DNA of 64,000 nt, taken from positions 62,001 through 126,000 of the forward strand of contig CAKTEE010000003.1 in NCBI GenBank assembly GCA_934546985.1, read 5' to 3'. Position numbers and translations under genes: made by a program. Every line of letters starts with the position of its first letter. The first letter of the stretch is position 1. This DNA comes from an uncultured Eubacteriales bacterium. GTDB taxonomy: Bacteria > Bacillota > Clostridia > Oscillospirales > Acutalibacteraceae. Under the pieces are notes generated by a model, which saw only the letters and a program-made list of their open reading frames with translations, did no database searches and was not told the origin of the DNA. Positions 1 through 9,451 of this stretch are shown here, piece after piece.

Positions 1-348
1 AATAAGCCTGAATAATCTTAACGCTTTAAAAACACTGTTTAATATTATTAGCGATGGTAAAATAGAAAGTAAATCTATAATGGCCATGAATGAAAATGGA
101 TATTTTAAAAATGGGATTTTTGAATTTTTTTGATATTTATAATCTGCTGTAGCCCACCGCAGTAAATAATCAATGATAAAGACAGAAACAGATATTTTGT
201 CAAGTATTTGAAAGGCGTACCACTCAGTTTTAAATGCCAGTGGTATAAGACTGATGAATATGATGAACATCATTGCTAAATCATATATTTTACTTACTAA
301 ATCATTATCCTTTGGACGTTCGATAATTTCATAAAGCCTCTTCCGCAT
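1..348 (-). CDS. Voltage-gated ion channel, N-terminal part (truncated by window start)
   Basis: Reading leftward from an ATG at 348 gives 116 uninterrupted codons running off the window edge. The translation has the layout of a six-TM voltage-gated cation channel. S1 is around residues 20-38 (IYDLAMMFIIFISLIPLAF). S2 contains VSVFIIDYLLRW, with the acidic and arginine residues typical of the sensor. S3 contains FMAIIDLLSILPS. The beginning of S4 (LRLFRLI) follows with regularly spaced arginines. The pore loop lies outside the window, so ion selectivity cannot be read; potassium is the usual assignment. The ribosome site is weak (GGTGGTG). The gene is divergent from the RHS locus and probably unrelated to it. 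Confidence 0.82.
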   Translation of the reverse strand, partial: MRKRLYEIIERPKDNDLVSKIYDLAMMFIIFISLIPLAFKTEWYAFQILDKISVSVFIIDYLLRWATADYKYQKNSKIPFLKYPFSFMAIIDLLSILPSLIILNSVFKALRLFRLI

Positions 349-472
349 AATAAACACCACCGATGATTAATAATGAGTGTATTAACCATATATTATCATA
401 TAAGGTGCTATATTTCTACAAATATCGGTTGTTATATATTGATTTATTATCAAGGAGGAATGGTATACTTTT

Positions 473-502
473 CCGGTGCAGCTTCGGCTGTACCGGCTTT
501 TT
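473..502 (+). terminator. Intrinsic terminator-like hairpin upstream of the RHS gene
   Basis: A 10-bp stem (CCGGTGCAGC with GCTGTACCGG, one G-U pair) closed by a TTCG tetraloop is followed by CTTTTT. It lies inside an 18-codon reading frame (460-513) whose ATG directly abuts AAGGAGGA. It could end upstream transcription or act as a leader attenuator. No gene that it would terminate is visible on the plus strand, so its role is unclear. Confidence 0.6.
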
Positions 503-591
503 GTATCTATTGAGATTTGATTCATTCACGGAGATGTAAAAAGCTTGTACCGGGTTATACTGCCATATCGAATAATTTTCTTCTTAATTCT

Positions 592-619
592 TTGTACAGT
601 CCTACAATATTTATATAAT
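592..619 (+). promoter_or_regulatory. Probable promoter of the RHS gene
   Basis: TTGTAC (592-597), a 16-bp spacer and TATAAT (614-619) lie about 150 bp upstream of the RHS start. This is the best sigma-A match in the leader. No comparable promoter precedes the orphan cassettes downstream. Confidence 0.5.
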
Positions 620-772
620 CTTGTAGAATTTTGTCGTTTCTGCCTTATCATTTCACAAGATATATAGTATAATTTTCTCATATAAAGGGAAGAAGGGGTG
701 ATCCCCATGCAGAAATGACAGGATGACTGACAAACGCTATCAACAGGAATGACAGAAGAAAGGACAAAGAGG

Positions 773-3700
773 ATGAAAAAAGCAAAGAAACTGATTGCAT
801 GCATACTGACTCTGACAATGCTGCTTACCATGATCCCGGCTCAGGTTTTCGCACAGGACAGCGGAGTTTCCGCACCCGGTGAGATCATAACCCTGCCGGA
901 GGATTACGTCAACGGTACACGGGTCAATGAAAGCGGGAAAAAGCTTTCCAATATCTCAGCAGAAGACCTGGAACTCAGAGACGCCAATGTCAAGCATTTC
1001 CGCTGTGAAGACGGAACTTACGTTGCCGCCTCTTACCCCATGCCTGTCCACTATGAAGAAAACGGGCAGTGGAAGGATATTGATAATTCCATGGTTTTCC
1101 GTGAATCTGCGGCCGTACAGGCTTTCAGCATGGAGGAATCAGCCGCACCGCAGAATACCGGAAGCTATGTCAATACATCCTCCGATATTTCCGTCAGCCT
1201 GCCGGAAACATTATCAAAAACCACCGGTATGACGCTGGACTTCGGAGGGAACCCCATCAGCTTCGGCCTGCTCTGCCCCAACGCATCCCAGGGGCAGGTC
1301 ATTGCAGACGAATCAATAATTGCACCAATGGCATATTCCGCTTTATCGGAAGAAGCGGTTAAGGAAACCAACTATGAGGATTACCTTACCCTTTCCAACC
1401 TGACTTCCGGCGTAAAATATGAAAATGTATACCCAAACACAGATGTGGAATATATCGTTTCCCCCGTGGGGATGAAAGAAAATATCATTATTAAAAGCAG
1501 GCAGGACAGTTACTCCTATACTTACCATATTGCGGCGGACGGGCTTACCCTGACCCTGAACGCGGATAAATCCGTGACCGCCCTGAATACAGAGGGGAAT
1601 CCCGTTTACACAATAGAAGCCCCTTACCTGTTTGACGCGGACGGCATTGAAAGCTATGATGTGGCAGCTGCCCTGAATGCCTCCGGCGACGGCTATGACC
1701 TTGTCTATACGCCGGATGTTCAATGGATGAACAGTAACGACCGTGTTTTTCCCGTTACGCTGGATCCGTCCATTATTGTGGAAACGAAAAAAAGCGATAT
1801 TCTGGATACTTATGTATCATCGTCGGAACCCACCGCCAACTGTTCCAGCAGGAGTTATTTTACTGTGGGCAACAACAAACTTGGGACGGACCGCGCCTAT
1901 CTGAAATTTAACGTACCGGATCTGCCCCATTGCAGCATGATCAATTATGCAAGCCTGAACCTTGCAGTACGGGATTATGACGGCGCTGCTTCCGGTTCCA
2001 TTTATGCCTGCCTGTATGAAACAGGGACCGCCGGCAGCGGCCAGACTGCCAATACCCAAACCATGACCTGGAATACCCAGCCTACCCAGTGGCTTTCCGG
2101 CATTGTTATTGATTACACACCCATGGAAGCCAATAAAAACATCTATACCTGGAACATTACTTCCCTTGTTAAAAAGTGGTATGAGGACGGCAGCAATACA
2201 GGCGTGGCGATTAAATCCTCGAATGAAAGCTTTGTCCGGAAGGTAGGGTTCTATTCCTCAAACGCATCGAATCAGAATGTTTATCCAACAGTCATCGTGC
2301 AGTATACCAATAATATTGGCCTGGAAGATTACTGGACTTACCATTCCATAGACAATGGCAGGTCGGGAGTTTCCTCCATTAACGACTATAACGGCAGCCT
2401 CGTCCATATCCATCAGGATATTGCCATGAACGGCAGCCGTATGCCGATTAACGTCAGCCATGTCTACAATATGGACAAAAATGAGGAAGATTACTACAAC
2501 GGCGGGTATATGTCTACCGGCGTGGGCTGGCGGCTGAATATCCGCGAAAGGATTGTAGAGCTTGACCAGAACAAAGCCCTTTACCAGCCGCTGATTAACC
2601 AGGGCTACACACACAAATATTTTGACGCGGACGGTACGGTCAAATTCTTCAAAACCAAAAACGGCGTATGGGTTTATGAATATGATGACAGCCTGAAGCT
2701 GGAAATTATCGGCGGAACCACCGCTTCAAAACGCTACGCCATGTCGGACGACGCAGGCAATGAAAAATACTTTGACTACAACGGCCGCCTGCGCGGCTGC
2801 AAGGACAGCAACGGCAATGAACAGGTGATTACCTATGACGCCAACGGGAAACTTTCAAAGATTACCGACCCTGCAGGGCGGCAGGTAACCTTTGGTTACA
2901 CCGGCATTCTCCTGACTTCCATTACCGACCCATCCGGACGCGTCACCAAGTATACCTATTCCACCGGTAACAATAAATCCTACCTGACAAAAATCACTTA
3001 TCCGGACGGAAAATTCACTTCCTTTACCTACGACGCGGATGATAACCTGATAAAGATTACAGGAATTGACGGAGCAAAATCTACGTTTGAGTATAAAGGC
3101 GTGACTGCGGTATCCGACAAAACCAATTTCCGCATAAAGAAAGCGCAGTTCTTCGGGACAGCCGGAACCTTGCAGAACCAGTTTGCCTATACCTATCAGC
3201 CCTATGCCACTACGATTACCGATAATTTTAATAAATCTGAAACCATGATGTTTGACAATGCCGGCCGTACGGTTGTTGTAAAGGACCAGGACAACCGTGC
3301 GTTTTACGGGAAATACAACGATTCCGGCAATAAAAACAACACCCTGAAATACCAGTCCAATATGCAGCAAAGTATTATCAACTTTGCCCGCAACCACAGC
3401 GCGGAACGGGACGGCGCCGACTGGTACTGGAACGCCATCGGCGGCGCGTCCGGTTCTCAGTCAGTTGTAACAACAGAGCACAGATACGGCAATAAAGCGT
3501 TCAAGGTAACCAGCAGCACGCAGACGGGACGCATTACCTACCGGCAGGACCTGACCCTTCCAACGAATAAAACTTACACCTTTTCCGCCTATATCAAAAC
3601 AGGAAACATCACTACGTCCGGCGGCGGCGCCTTCCTCGCCTTTGTCTATCAGGATGCAGTCACCCAGCAGTATAACGCCGTTATGGGTGAAATGGTGGAG

Positions 3701-6700
3701 GAAACAGAAGGCTGGGAACGGTACTCCGTAACCTGTACCCTCGGAGCAGATAAAACCGCCAATGCAGGCCTGATGATGGGTCTCCTGAATGCAGAAGGCA
3801 GCGTATATTTTGACGGCATTCAGGTGGAAACCGGTACCGTTGCCAACCATTACAATCTGATAGAAAACCCAGGCATGACGGCAGCGTCAAACAACGTCCC
3901 CAGCTATTGGACGGCGGAAGGCTGCGACGCTTCCGATATTTATTATTTAAACCACGGGAACCCCGGCAGCCCGGGCGGTTCCGTTAAAATCATCGGCAGC
4001 CCGGATAAAAACCAGAAGCTTTATCAGGATGTGGAAGTAAACGGGAATGCGGGCGATACACTAATTGTCGGCGCATGGGCAAAGCATAATTCCGTCATGC
4101 GCACCAATGACAGCCAGGATAAGAGCTGTGCAATCGTTGTATGCGTAGAGTACAAGGAACCTGTGGACAGCTCAGGGAACCATCTGGTATATGATGAATT
4201 CTATTTTGACAGCCTTTCCAGCGACTGGCAGTACCTGACCGGTCATGTCACCGCCCTCGGGGCATACGATACGGTGCGCGTATTCCTGCGTTACCGGAAC
4301 AACATGAACTCGGTGGTATTTGACGATGTGCAGCTGCATGTTGATAATTACGGCACAAAATATGAATACGACGATAAGGGGCGGATTGTGTCCCAGAAGG
4401 ACAGCGCCGGACAGGAATACAAATACACCTACACCGGGCCGGATATTACCAAAATCGAATTCAAAAAAGACGGGGTAACGCAGACAACACAGACCTATGA
4501 ATACGACAGCAAGCATAATGTGACAAAAGCAACCTCGGACGCAGGGGTTATTACCCAATACACCTACGGGGAAAACGGGGCGAATACCTACGGCAACGCG
4601 ACTAAAGTTACAGTCAAAAACCCGGACGGGACATTACAAACCAGTTCTACCTGCCAATACACCGGCGACTATAACTATATGACCAAAGTATTTGACGCCC
4701 GGAACAAATGCGTGGAATACAATTACAATACTGCCAAAGGCACGCTGAATTGGGTAAAAGACCCGGACGGGAACGTTACAAACTACACCTATGACCCAAA
4801 CACAGATGTACTGCTTTCCACAAGCGGAAAATCCACCAATACAGGCGCCAACCAGACGGTAACGAACAGCTATGCCTACAGCAATGATATGCTCCAATCC
4901 ATTACCCACAACGGCTTCAGCTACAATTTCACTTACGACCAGTTCGGCAGGGCGCTGTCAACAAAAGTGGGCACACAGACACTGAACACCAATGCCTACA
5001 ATGCAAACGGCACGCTGAATAAAACCACATACGGGAACGGAGATTATGTTGAACCGGTTTATGACAGCCTTGACCAGGTGGTGGCAAAGAAGTATAATGG
5101 GACCACAAGGTATCAATGGCAGTACGGAACCAACGGTTTGGTGGGTGAACATACCGATCATGTAAACGGCATAAAATACCATTATGAATACGATTATGCT
5201 GACCGACTGTACCGCGTTTACGGCTCCGACGGCTACAAACAGCGGAATATTTATGATGCAAAAGGCAACATCTACAACACCCTTTATACCTTTGCAAACA
5301 ACAGCTATATTAAAAAGTTCTCCAACAACTATGTTTATGGAGACGATAACCGCCTGACGCAGGTGCATTTCAACCAGAGCGGCGTTAACCTGAACCGCAC
5401 CTATGACGGTCTGGGCAGGGTCACGCAAAAGAACTACAGCCTTTGGGACGGGGCGCCCTTCTTCACCACCGGCTACTCCTATCTTGCCGGCGCCGGCGGC
5501 AATACCACAGGGATAGTATCCTCTGTTACCAATAAAGGAGAAACCATCTCCTATACCTACGATAACCGGGGTAATATCACAGCCATAAGTGAAGGCGGGG
5601 TTCAGAAAGCAAAATATGCCTACGATGAGTTAAACCAGCTAATCCGTGAGGACAACGCCTATCTGAATAAGTCTGTCGTTTATACCTATGATACCGGCGG
5701 CAACCTGACGGCAAAAAAAGAATATGCTTACACCACAGGCGCGTTGGGCGCTGTAACCAAAACAATCGCTTACACCTACGGCGACGCCAACTGGAAGGAT
5801 AAGCTGACGGCATACGATGGCAAAGCAATTACTTATGACCAGATTGGCAACCCCCTCACTTACGGCGGGAATACCTTTGCATGGACGGGGCGGCAGCTGG
5901 ACAGCATTTCCGGAAACGGGAACACCATTGCCTACAAGTACAATGCAAACGGCATCCGCACTGAAAAAACCGTAAACGGTGTAACCACAAAATACTTCAT
6001 CGAGGGAGACAGGATTGTCCTTGAAAAGGCCGGCAATGAAGAACGCGCTTTCTGGTATGACGGGAATGGCAATGCCGCGGCGTTTGTTATTTACGATGCC
6101 GCAGGGATGCATCCTTACTACTATTTCCGCAACGGGCAAAACGATGTAATTGGTCTGTTTGATGGAAACGGGAACATTGTCGCGCGTTACAGCTATGACA
6201 GCTGGGGAAATCTTCTGAAAATCACAGACGATTCCGGAAACGACAAAACAAACGATACCACCTTTGTCGGTTACAAGAACCCTCTGCGCTACCGCGGCTA
6301 TTACTACGATTCCGAAACAAAGCTCTACTACCTCCAAAGCCGCTACTACAACCCCGAGTGGGGCAGGTTTATCAATGCGGATGGCATTATTGGGGCTAAC
6401 GGCGACTTAACCTCCAATAACCTGTTTGCTTACTGCTCCAATAACCCTGTTATGTTTATGGACCCCAGTGGACATATAGCCGAGACTGCTGCCGGCGTAT
6501 TATTATATTTATTATATCAGGCTGCAAAAGCTGTGTTTGTAGCTGCTGTAGCAGCAACCGCAGCTACGGTTGCAGTTGTAGCTGGCGCGGAGGTTGGTAA
6601 AGCGATTTCAAATTCATATCCTAAAACCGATGGTTCCTCTGCGTTACAACAACATGAACAAGCATTTAAACCAGAATTAAAACTCTTCAAAAACAATAAA

Positions 6701-7054
6701 AAACAAAACCCGGTTCCTTTTATTAGTCCTTTCCCTAACAGTAATGATAGACAAAATGCCCCATACTATTATCATGTGACAACAAAAGTAAATGCGGTAT
6801 CAATACTTAGTAGCAATAAAATAAATAGAGGTGAATTTGGGTATGTGTATGCTTGGAAAAGTTGCCCCGATAAAAAGGCAATTAATATTTGTGGGAGTAG
6901 AAAGGTTCATGATTATGCTATTATTGCCTTCCGAACTAACGCATCATTTTCACCTGATAATACAATCACAGATCCATATGCTAAACGATTTTCACCAGTA
7001 AGGACCACTTTACAACAAGATGTCTACATATGGGACGCTTACATAGTAGGTTAA
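773..7054 (+). CDS. Secreted RHS/YD-repeat polymorphic toxin with DNRLRE domain and ART-like C-terminal tip
   Basis: A 2,093-residue secreted RHS toxin of the WapA type. The ATG at 773 is preferred over the in-frame ATG at 749 because GAAAGGA (757-763) sits 9 nt upstream and the product then begins with a clean signal peptide (MKKAKKLIACILTL, cut near AQVFAQ). A DNRLRE-type domain lies around residues 335-512 (YVSSSEP, RAYLKFNV). Two blocks of YD repeats flank two carbohydrate-binding-like modules at about 880-1190. The RHS-associated core ends in YYLQSRYYNPEWGRF and DPSG near residue 1895. A hydrophobic Ala-rich linker (about 1906-1942) follows, then a tip of about 100 residues beginning YYHVTTKVNAVSIL. 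That tip resembles HYD1-type ADP-ribosyltransferase toxins; the enzymatic call is inference. This is the only RHS copy here with signal peptide, start codon and promoter. GC drops sharply after about 6615, where the tip begins. Confidence 0.9.
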   Translation: MKKAKKLIACILTLTMLLTMIPAQVFAQDSGVSAPGEIITLPEDYVNGTRVNESGKKLSNISAEDLELRDANVKHFRCEDGTYVAASYPMPVHYEENGQWKDIDNSMVFRESAAVQAFSMEESAAPQNTGSYVNTSSDISVSLPETLSKTTGMTLDFGGNPISFGLLCPNASQGQVIADESIIAPMAYSALSEEAVKETNYEDYLTLSNLTSGVKYENVYPNTDVEYIVSPVGMKENIIIKSRQDSYSYTYHIAADGLTLTLNADKSVTALNTEGNPVYTIEAPYLFDADGIESYDVAAALNASGDGYDLVYTPDVQWMNSNDRVFPVTLDPSIIVETKKSDILDTYVSSSEPTANCSSRSYFTVGNNKLGTDRAYLKFNVPDLPHCSMINYASLNLAVRDYDGAASGSIYACLYETGTAGSGQTANTQTMTWNTQPTQWLSGIVIDYTPMEANKNIYTWNITSLVKKWYEDGSNTGVAIKSSNESFVRKVGFYSSNASNQNVYPTVIVQYTNNIGLEDYWTYHSIDNGRSGVSSINDYNGSLVHIHQDIAMNGSRMPINVSHVYNMDKNEEDYYNGGYMSTGVGWRLNIRERIVELDQNKALYQPLINQGYTHKYFDADGTVKFFKTKNGVWVYEYDDSLKLEIIGGTTASKRYAMSDDAGNEKYFDYNGRLRGCKDSNGNEQVITYDANGKLSKITDPAGRQVTFGYTGILLTSITDPSGRVTKYTYSTGNNKSYLTKITYPDGKFTSFTYDADDNLIKITGIDGAKSTFEYKGVTAVSDKTNFRIKKAQFFGTAGTLQNQFAYTYQPYATTITDNFNKSETMMFDNAGRTVVVKDQDNRAFYGKYNDSGNKNNTLKYQSNMQQSIINFARNHSAERDGADWYWNAIGGASGSQSVVTTEHRYGNKAFKVTSSTQTGRITYRQDLTLPTNKTYTFSAYIKTGNITTSGGGAFLAFVYQDAVTQQYNAVMGEMVEETEGWERYSVTCTLGADKTANAGLMMGLLNAEGSVYFDGIQVETGTVANHYNLIENPGMTAASNNVPSYWTAEGCDASDIYYLNHGNPGSPGGSVKIIGSPDKNQKLYQDVEVNGNAGDTLIVGAWAKHNSVMRTNDSQDKSCAIVVCVEYKEPVDSSGNHLVYDEFYFDSLSSDWQYLTGHVTALGAYDTVRVFLRYRNNMNSVVFDDVQLHVDNYGTKYEYDDKGRIVSQKDSAGQEYKYTYTGPDITKIEFKKDGVTQTTQTYEYDSKHNVTKATSDAGVITQYTYGENGANTYGNATKVTVKNPDGTLQTSSTCQYTGDYNYMTKVFDARNKCVEYNYNTAKGTLNWVKDPDGNVTNYTYDPNTDVLLSTSGKSTNTGANQTVTNSYAYSNDMLQSITHNGFSYNFTYDQFGRALSTKVGTQTLNTNAYNANGTLNKTTYGNGDYVEPVYDSLDQVVAKKYNGTTRYQWQYGTNGLVGEHTDHVNGIKYHYEYDYADRLYRVYGSDGYKQRNIYDAKGNIYNTLYTFANNSYIKKFSNNYVYGDDNRLTQVHFNQSGVNLNRTYDGLGRVTQKNYSLWDGAPFFTTGYSYLAGAGGNTTGIVSSVTNKGETISYTYDNRGNITAISEGGVQKAKYAYDELNQLIREDNAYLNKSVVYTYDTGGNLTAKKEYAYTTGALGAVTKTIAYTYGDANWKDKLTAYDGKAITYDQIGNPLTYGGNTFAWTGRQLDSISGNGNTIAYKYNANGIRTEKTVNGVTTKYFIEGDRIVLEKAGNEERAFWYDGNGNAAAFVIYDAAGMHPYYYFRNGQNDVIGLFDGNGNIVARYSYDSWGNLLKITDDSGNDKTNDTTFVGYKNPLRYRGYYYDSETKLYYLQSRYYNPEWGRFINADGIIGANGDLTSNNLFAYCSNNPVMFMDPSGHIAETAAGVLLYLLYQAAKAVFVAAVAATAATVAVVAGAEVGKAISNSYPKTDGSSALQQHEQAFKPELKLFKNNKKQNPVPFISPFPNSNDRQNAPYYYHVTTKVNAVSILSSNKINRGEFGYVYAWKSCPDKKAINICGSRKVHDYAIIAFRTNASFSPDNTITDPYAKRFSPVRTTLQQDVYIWDAYIVG

Positions 7055-7074
7055 ATACAGAAAGGGTGGCGCTA

Positions 7075-7758
7075 ATGACAATTGAATTAAAAAATACAGA
7101 ATTCATTATATACGAAGGTAATTGTCCTCCATTAGGGAAAATTACGGTCCCTTGTCAATTATTTAATTATAGATTTATTTCCGGCGTTTATATCTTATCT
7201 GGAAATATCGATGACGGAGGATTCGCTCTTTCTTATTTATTGGGAGGTACATATACTAAAAAGCAATTATCTGTATATGACGAAGGTAATATTCTTGTTG
7301 ATAATTATCCTGTATCAATATCTGAATTTAAAAACATAGGATGCTATCTTGGTGACCATCAAAATAAAAAATACAAATATTTTTCAGTAAAAAAACTAAT
7401 TGAATTTGCGCTGAAAAAAAGCAAATTACCATATAATACCGATGATATCCGAAAATTATTCCATATTGACAAAGACAGATTTGAAAGAACATTAAATAAG
7501 GTTGGAATAACAATTTGGCAATGCATTGCAGCTATAGGGTTTGCAGAAGGAAAAAAGTTATATACTTTTCCATGGTTTAGTCCAGAAATGCAAACATTCT
7601 TTGGAGAAATGTTTAAAATAATAATACCGGTTTTGAAAGAAAATAATTGTATCGTTATGATACCGGCTACTGACTTTGAACAACTTGAAGGGTTGTACGA
7701 TTACGAGGTAAATTTAAAACAATTATTTTTATCAAACATTAACAAAAACAATATTTGA
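7075..7758 (+). CDS. Cognate immunity protein, ABC-ATPase-like fold without P-loop
   Basis: A 227-residue cytoplasmic protein 20 nt after the toxin stop, with AAAGGG before the ATG at 7075. Position directly after the toxin tip and strong AT bias mark it as the immunity partner. The N-terminal third (ISGVYILSGNIDDGG) and a later segment (AAIGFAEGKKLYTFPW, then CIVMIPATD) follow the line of ABC transporter ATPases, but no GxxGxGKS/T Walker A is present. It therefore looks like a degenerate ATPase fold used as a binding protein. That structural reading is an inference from pattern, not from a search. Confidence 0.65.
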   Translation: MTIELKNTEFIIYEGNCPPLGKITVPCQLFNYRFISGVYILSGNIDDGGFALSYLLGGTYTKKQLSVYDEGNILVDNYPVSISEFKNIGCYLGDHQNKKYKYFSVKKLIEFALKKSKLPYNTDDIRKLFHIDKDRFERTLNKVGITIWQCIAAIGFAEGKKLYTFPWFSPEMQTFFGEMFKIIIPVLKENNCIVMIPATDFEQLEGLYDYEVNLKQLFLSNINKNNI

Positions 7759-7856
7759 CAAATTTATGATTACATATTGATAAGTAAAGTGTTAGATATA
7801 ACACCCTACTCTAAATGCTTTGTTTATAAAAATCCGAAAAGCACCTTGCGAAAACA

Positions 7857-8903
7857 TATTACACTGAGGGAGACAGGATTGTCCTTGAAAAGGCCGGCAA
7901 TGAAGAACGCGCTTTCTGGTATGATGGGAATGGCAATGCCGCGGCGTTTGTTATTTACGATGCCGCAGGGATGCATCCTTACTACTATTTCCGCAACGGG
8001 CAAAACAATGTAATCGGTCTGTTTGACGGAAACAGGAACATTGTCGCGCGTTACAGCTATGACAGCCGGGGAAATCTGCTTTCCATTAAAGACGGCAGCG
8101 GCAGTGACAAAACAAATGATACCACCTTTGTTGGCTACAAAAACCCCCTGCGCTACCGCGGCTATTACTACGATTCCGAAACAAAGCTCTACTACCTCCA
8201 AAGCCGCTACTACAATCCTGAATGGGGTAGGTTTATCAATGCGGATGCAATTATTATCAATACCTTAAATGGGACAAATATTTTCTCTTATTGCAATAAC
8301 AATCCTGTTATGTTGGTTGATCCAAGCGGCAACTGTCCGTATTGTAAAAATCCTTATTATCATGCCTCAAGTATGCCTTGGTCTGCTTATCAACGTCATG
8401 TAGAATCTTGTTCCAAAAAACAATTTATTTCATCCGTCAATCCCAATAAAGACTATTCCCTTCCCAAACAATCTTCTTTCATAGAAAAGGTCGGAGCTAC
8501 CGTTATTGGAATTATAAAATCTGATTTAAATTCTTTTCAGGCTGAAATAAGCGGTGGATTAGGTCTTGGCGGTGGCGTAGAAACCATATATAATGGTATA
8601 CCTGTTGGTATCGAAGCAAAAGCAGTTGTAGAAGGTTACTATTCTTGCCAAGGTGGACAATTTTCTAAAGGAAATCGATATGGAGCAGTAGCAAGTGCAC
8701 AAATAGCACTATTAAGTTATACGGCTGGAAAATATGGATATTTTAATGTTACTGGCTCAGAGCCATCTCCATATAGCGATGATATTACTTTTGGTTTCGG
8801 TATCAGTGGTTATCTTGTGATTGGAGGAAGCGCCAGTCTTGAATATAATATTTCAGAAGCATGGCGCGGGGCTATTTCAGTATTTAAAGAAGTTTGGGGT
8901 TAG
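7857..8903 (+). CDS. Orphan RHS-CT cassette 1: core fragment plus Gly-rich toxin tip, no start codon
   Basis: An in-frame copy of the RHS core, colinear with about 6002-6381 of the main gene, is followed by a new tip. The frame opens after TAA at 7827 with no start codon or ribosome site; the first in-frame ATG (7971) is internal to the core. The core runs through YYLQSRYYNPEWGRF and DPSG. The tip has a cysteine cluster (NCPYCKNPYYH, HVESCSKK) and then a glycine-rich, alternating hydrophobic stretch (GGLGLGGGVETIYNG, GFGISGYLVIGGSAS). That suggests a membrane-active or beta-rich toxin. I cannot name the family. It could be expressed after recombination into the main gene, or be silent. Confidence 0.75.
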   Translation, partial: YYTEGDRIVLEKAGNEERAFWYDGNGNAAAFVIYDAAGMHPYYYFRNGQNNVIGLFDGNRNIVARYSYDSRGNLLSIKDGSGSDKTNDTTFVGYKNPLRYRGYYYDSETKLYYLQSRYYNPEWGRFINADAIIINTLNGTNIFSYCNNNPVMLVDPSGNCPYCKNPYYHASSMPWSAYQRHVESCSKKQFISSVNPNKDYSLPKQSSFIEKVGATVIGIIKSDLNSFQAEISGGLGLGGGVETIYNGIPVGIEAKAVVEGYYSCQGGQFSKGNRYGAVASAQIALLSYTAGKYGYFNVTGSEPSPYSDDITFGFGISGYLVIGGSASLEYNISEAWRGAISVFKEVWG

Positions 8904-8911
8904 GAGACATA

Positions 8912-9340
8912 ATGAACATGAAGAATTTTAATGTAAAAAGAATTATCTCTTTTTGGATCGATCTGATAATAATAGGCTTCATTGCTTGCATTACAACTTT
9001 TTTTATTATGAATATCAATCATTCTTTTAATATTTATAGTATTATTTTTATTATTTTGGGTTGTTTTCTTATATTTCTTTTTAAAGATATTATAGGCGGA
9101 GCAAGTATTGGAAAAAGACTTTTCAATCTATACATAGGGAATCAAGATGAACCAATTCAGTCGGTAAAAAAATATAAACTGATACTTCGCAACTGTACTT
9201 ATATTCTCTGGCCTATTGAAGGAATTTTATTATTAACAACTGGAAAACGAATTGGTGACCGTATAACAAATACGATTGTTTATTCCAAACAAGAATCTAA
9301 TCAATGTCGTCCTCCACAGAACAATCCCCTTTTTCGTTAA
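8912..9340 (+). CDS. RDD-family membrane protein, putative immunity for cassette 1
   Basis: A 142-residue integral membrane protein starting 8 nt after the cassette 1 stop, with AGGAG (8902-8906) ahead of ATG 8912. It has the RDD family hallmarks: an arginine before the first helix with an aspartate inside it (KRIISFWIDLIIIG), a second long helix (SIIFIILGCFLIFLF), a GASIGKRLFNL loop, and a C-terminal GKRIGDRITNTIV. RDD proteins are known membrane proteins of varied function. Here the tight coupling to a toxin tip suggests an immunity role, which points to a toxin acting on the membrane. Confidence 0.75.
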   Translation: MNMKNFNVKRIISFWIDLIIIGFIACITTFFIMNINHSFNIYSIIFIILGCFLIFLFKDIIGGASIGKRLFNLYIGNQDEPIQSVKKYKLILRNCTYILWPIEGILLLTTGKRIGDRITNTIVYSKQESNQCRPPQNNPLFR

Positions 9341-9344
9341 TTTA

Positions 9345-9396
9345 TATAGATACTTCTCTCTATTAAAAAGAGAGAAGTATCTATAATAAAAAATAG
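9345..9396 (+). terminator. Perfect 17-bp hairpin ending cassette 1
   Basis: TATAGATACTTCTCTCT (9345-9361) and its exact reverse complement (9369-9385) enclose a 7-nt loop and are followed by an AT-rich tail. It separates cassette 1 from cassette 2. Confidence 0.75.
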
Positions 9397-9402
9397 TGTG
9401 AT

Positions 9403-9451
9403 AGTTGAATTTTACTAAGGATTGAAATTAAAAATACTATAAAGATATTAG
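9403..9451 (+). repeat. 49-bp non-coding repeat preceding cassette 2
   Basis: An AT-rich 49-bp segment (starts AGTTGAATTTTACTAAG, ends ATAAAGATATTA then G) that recurs with a few substitutions at 14549-14597. In both places it ends at the same codon of the RHS core, the Leu of the LFDGNG motif, so it marks a shared recombination junction. Confidence 0.75.

Noticed and set aside
2..133. A plus-strand frame of 43 codons at the window start
   Set aside because: It is the shadow of the ion-channel gene, whose minus-strand translation shows S1-S4 features over the same bases.
5639..6337. Recurring antisense frames over each RHS core copy (for example MEVVELCFGIVVIAAV)
   Set aside because: They repeat only because the core repeats; they lack ribosome sites and mirror the codon pattern of the sense strand.
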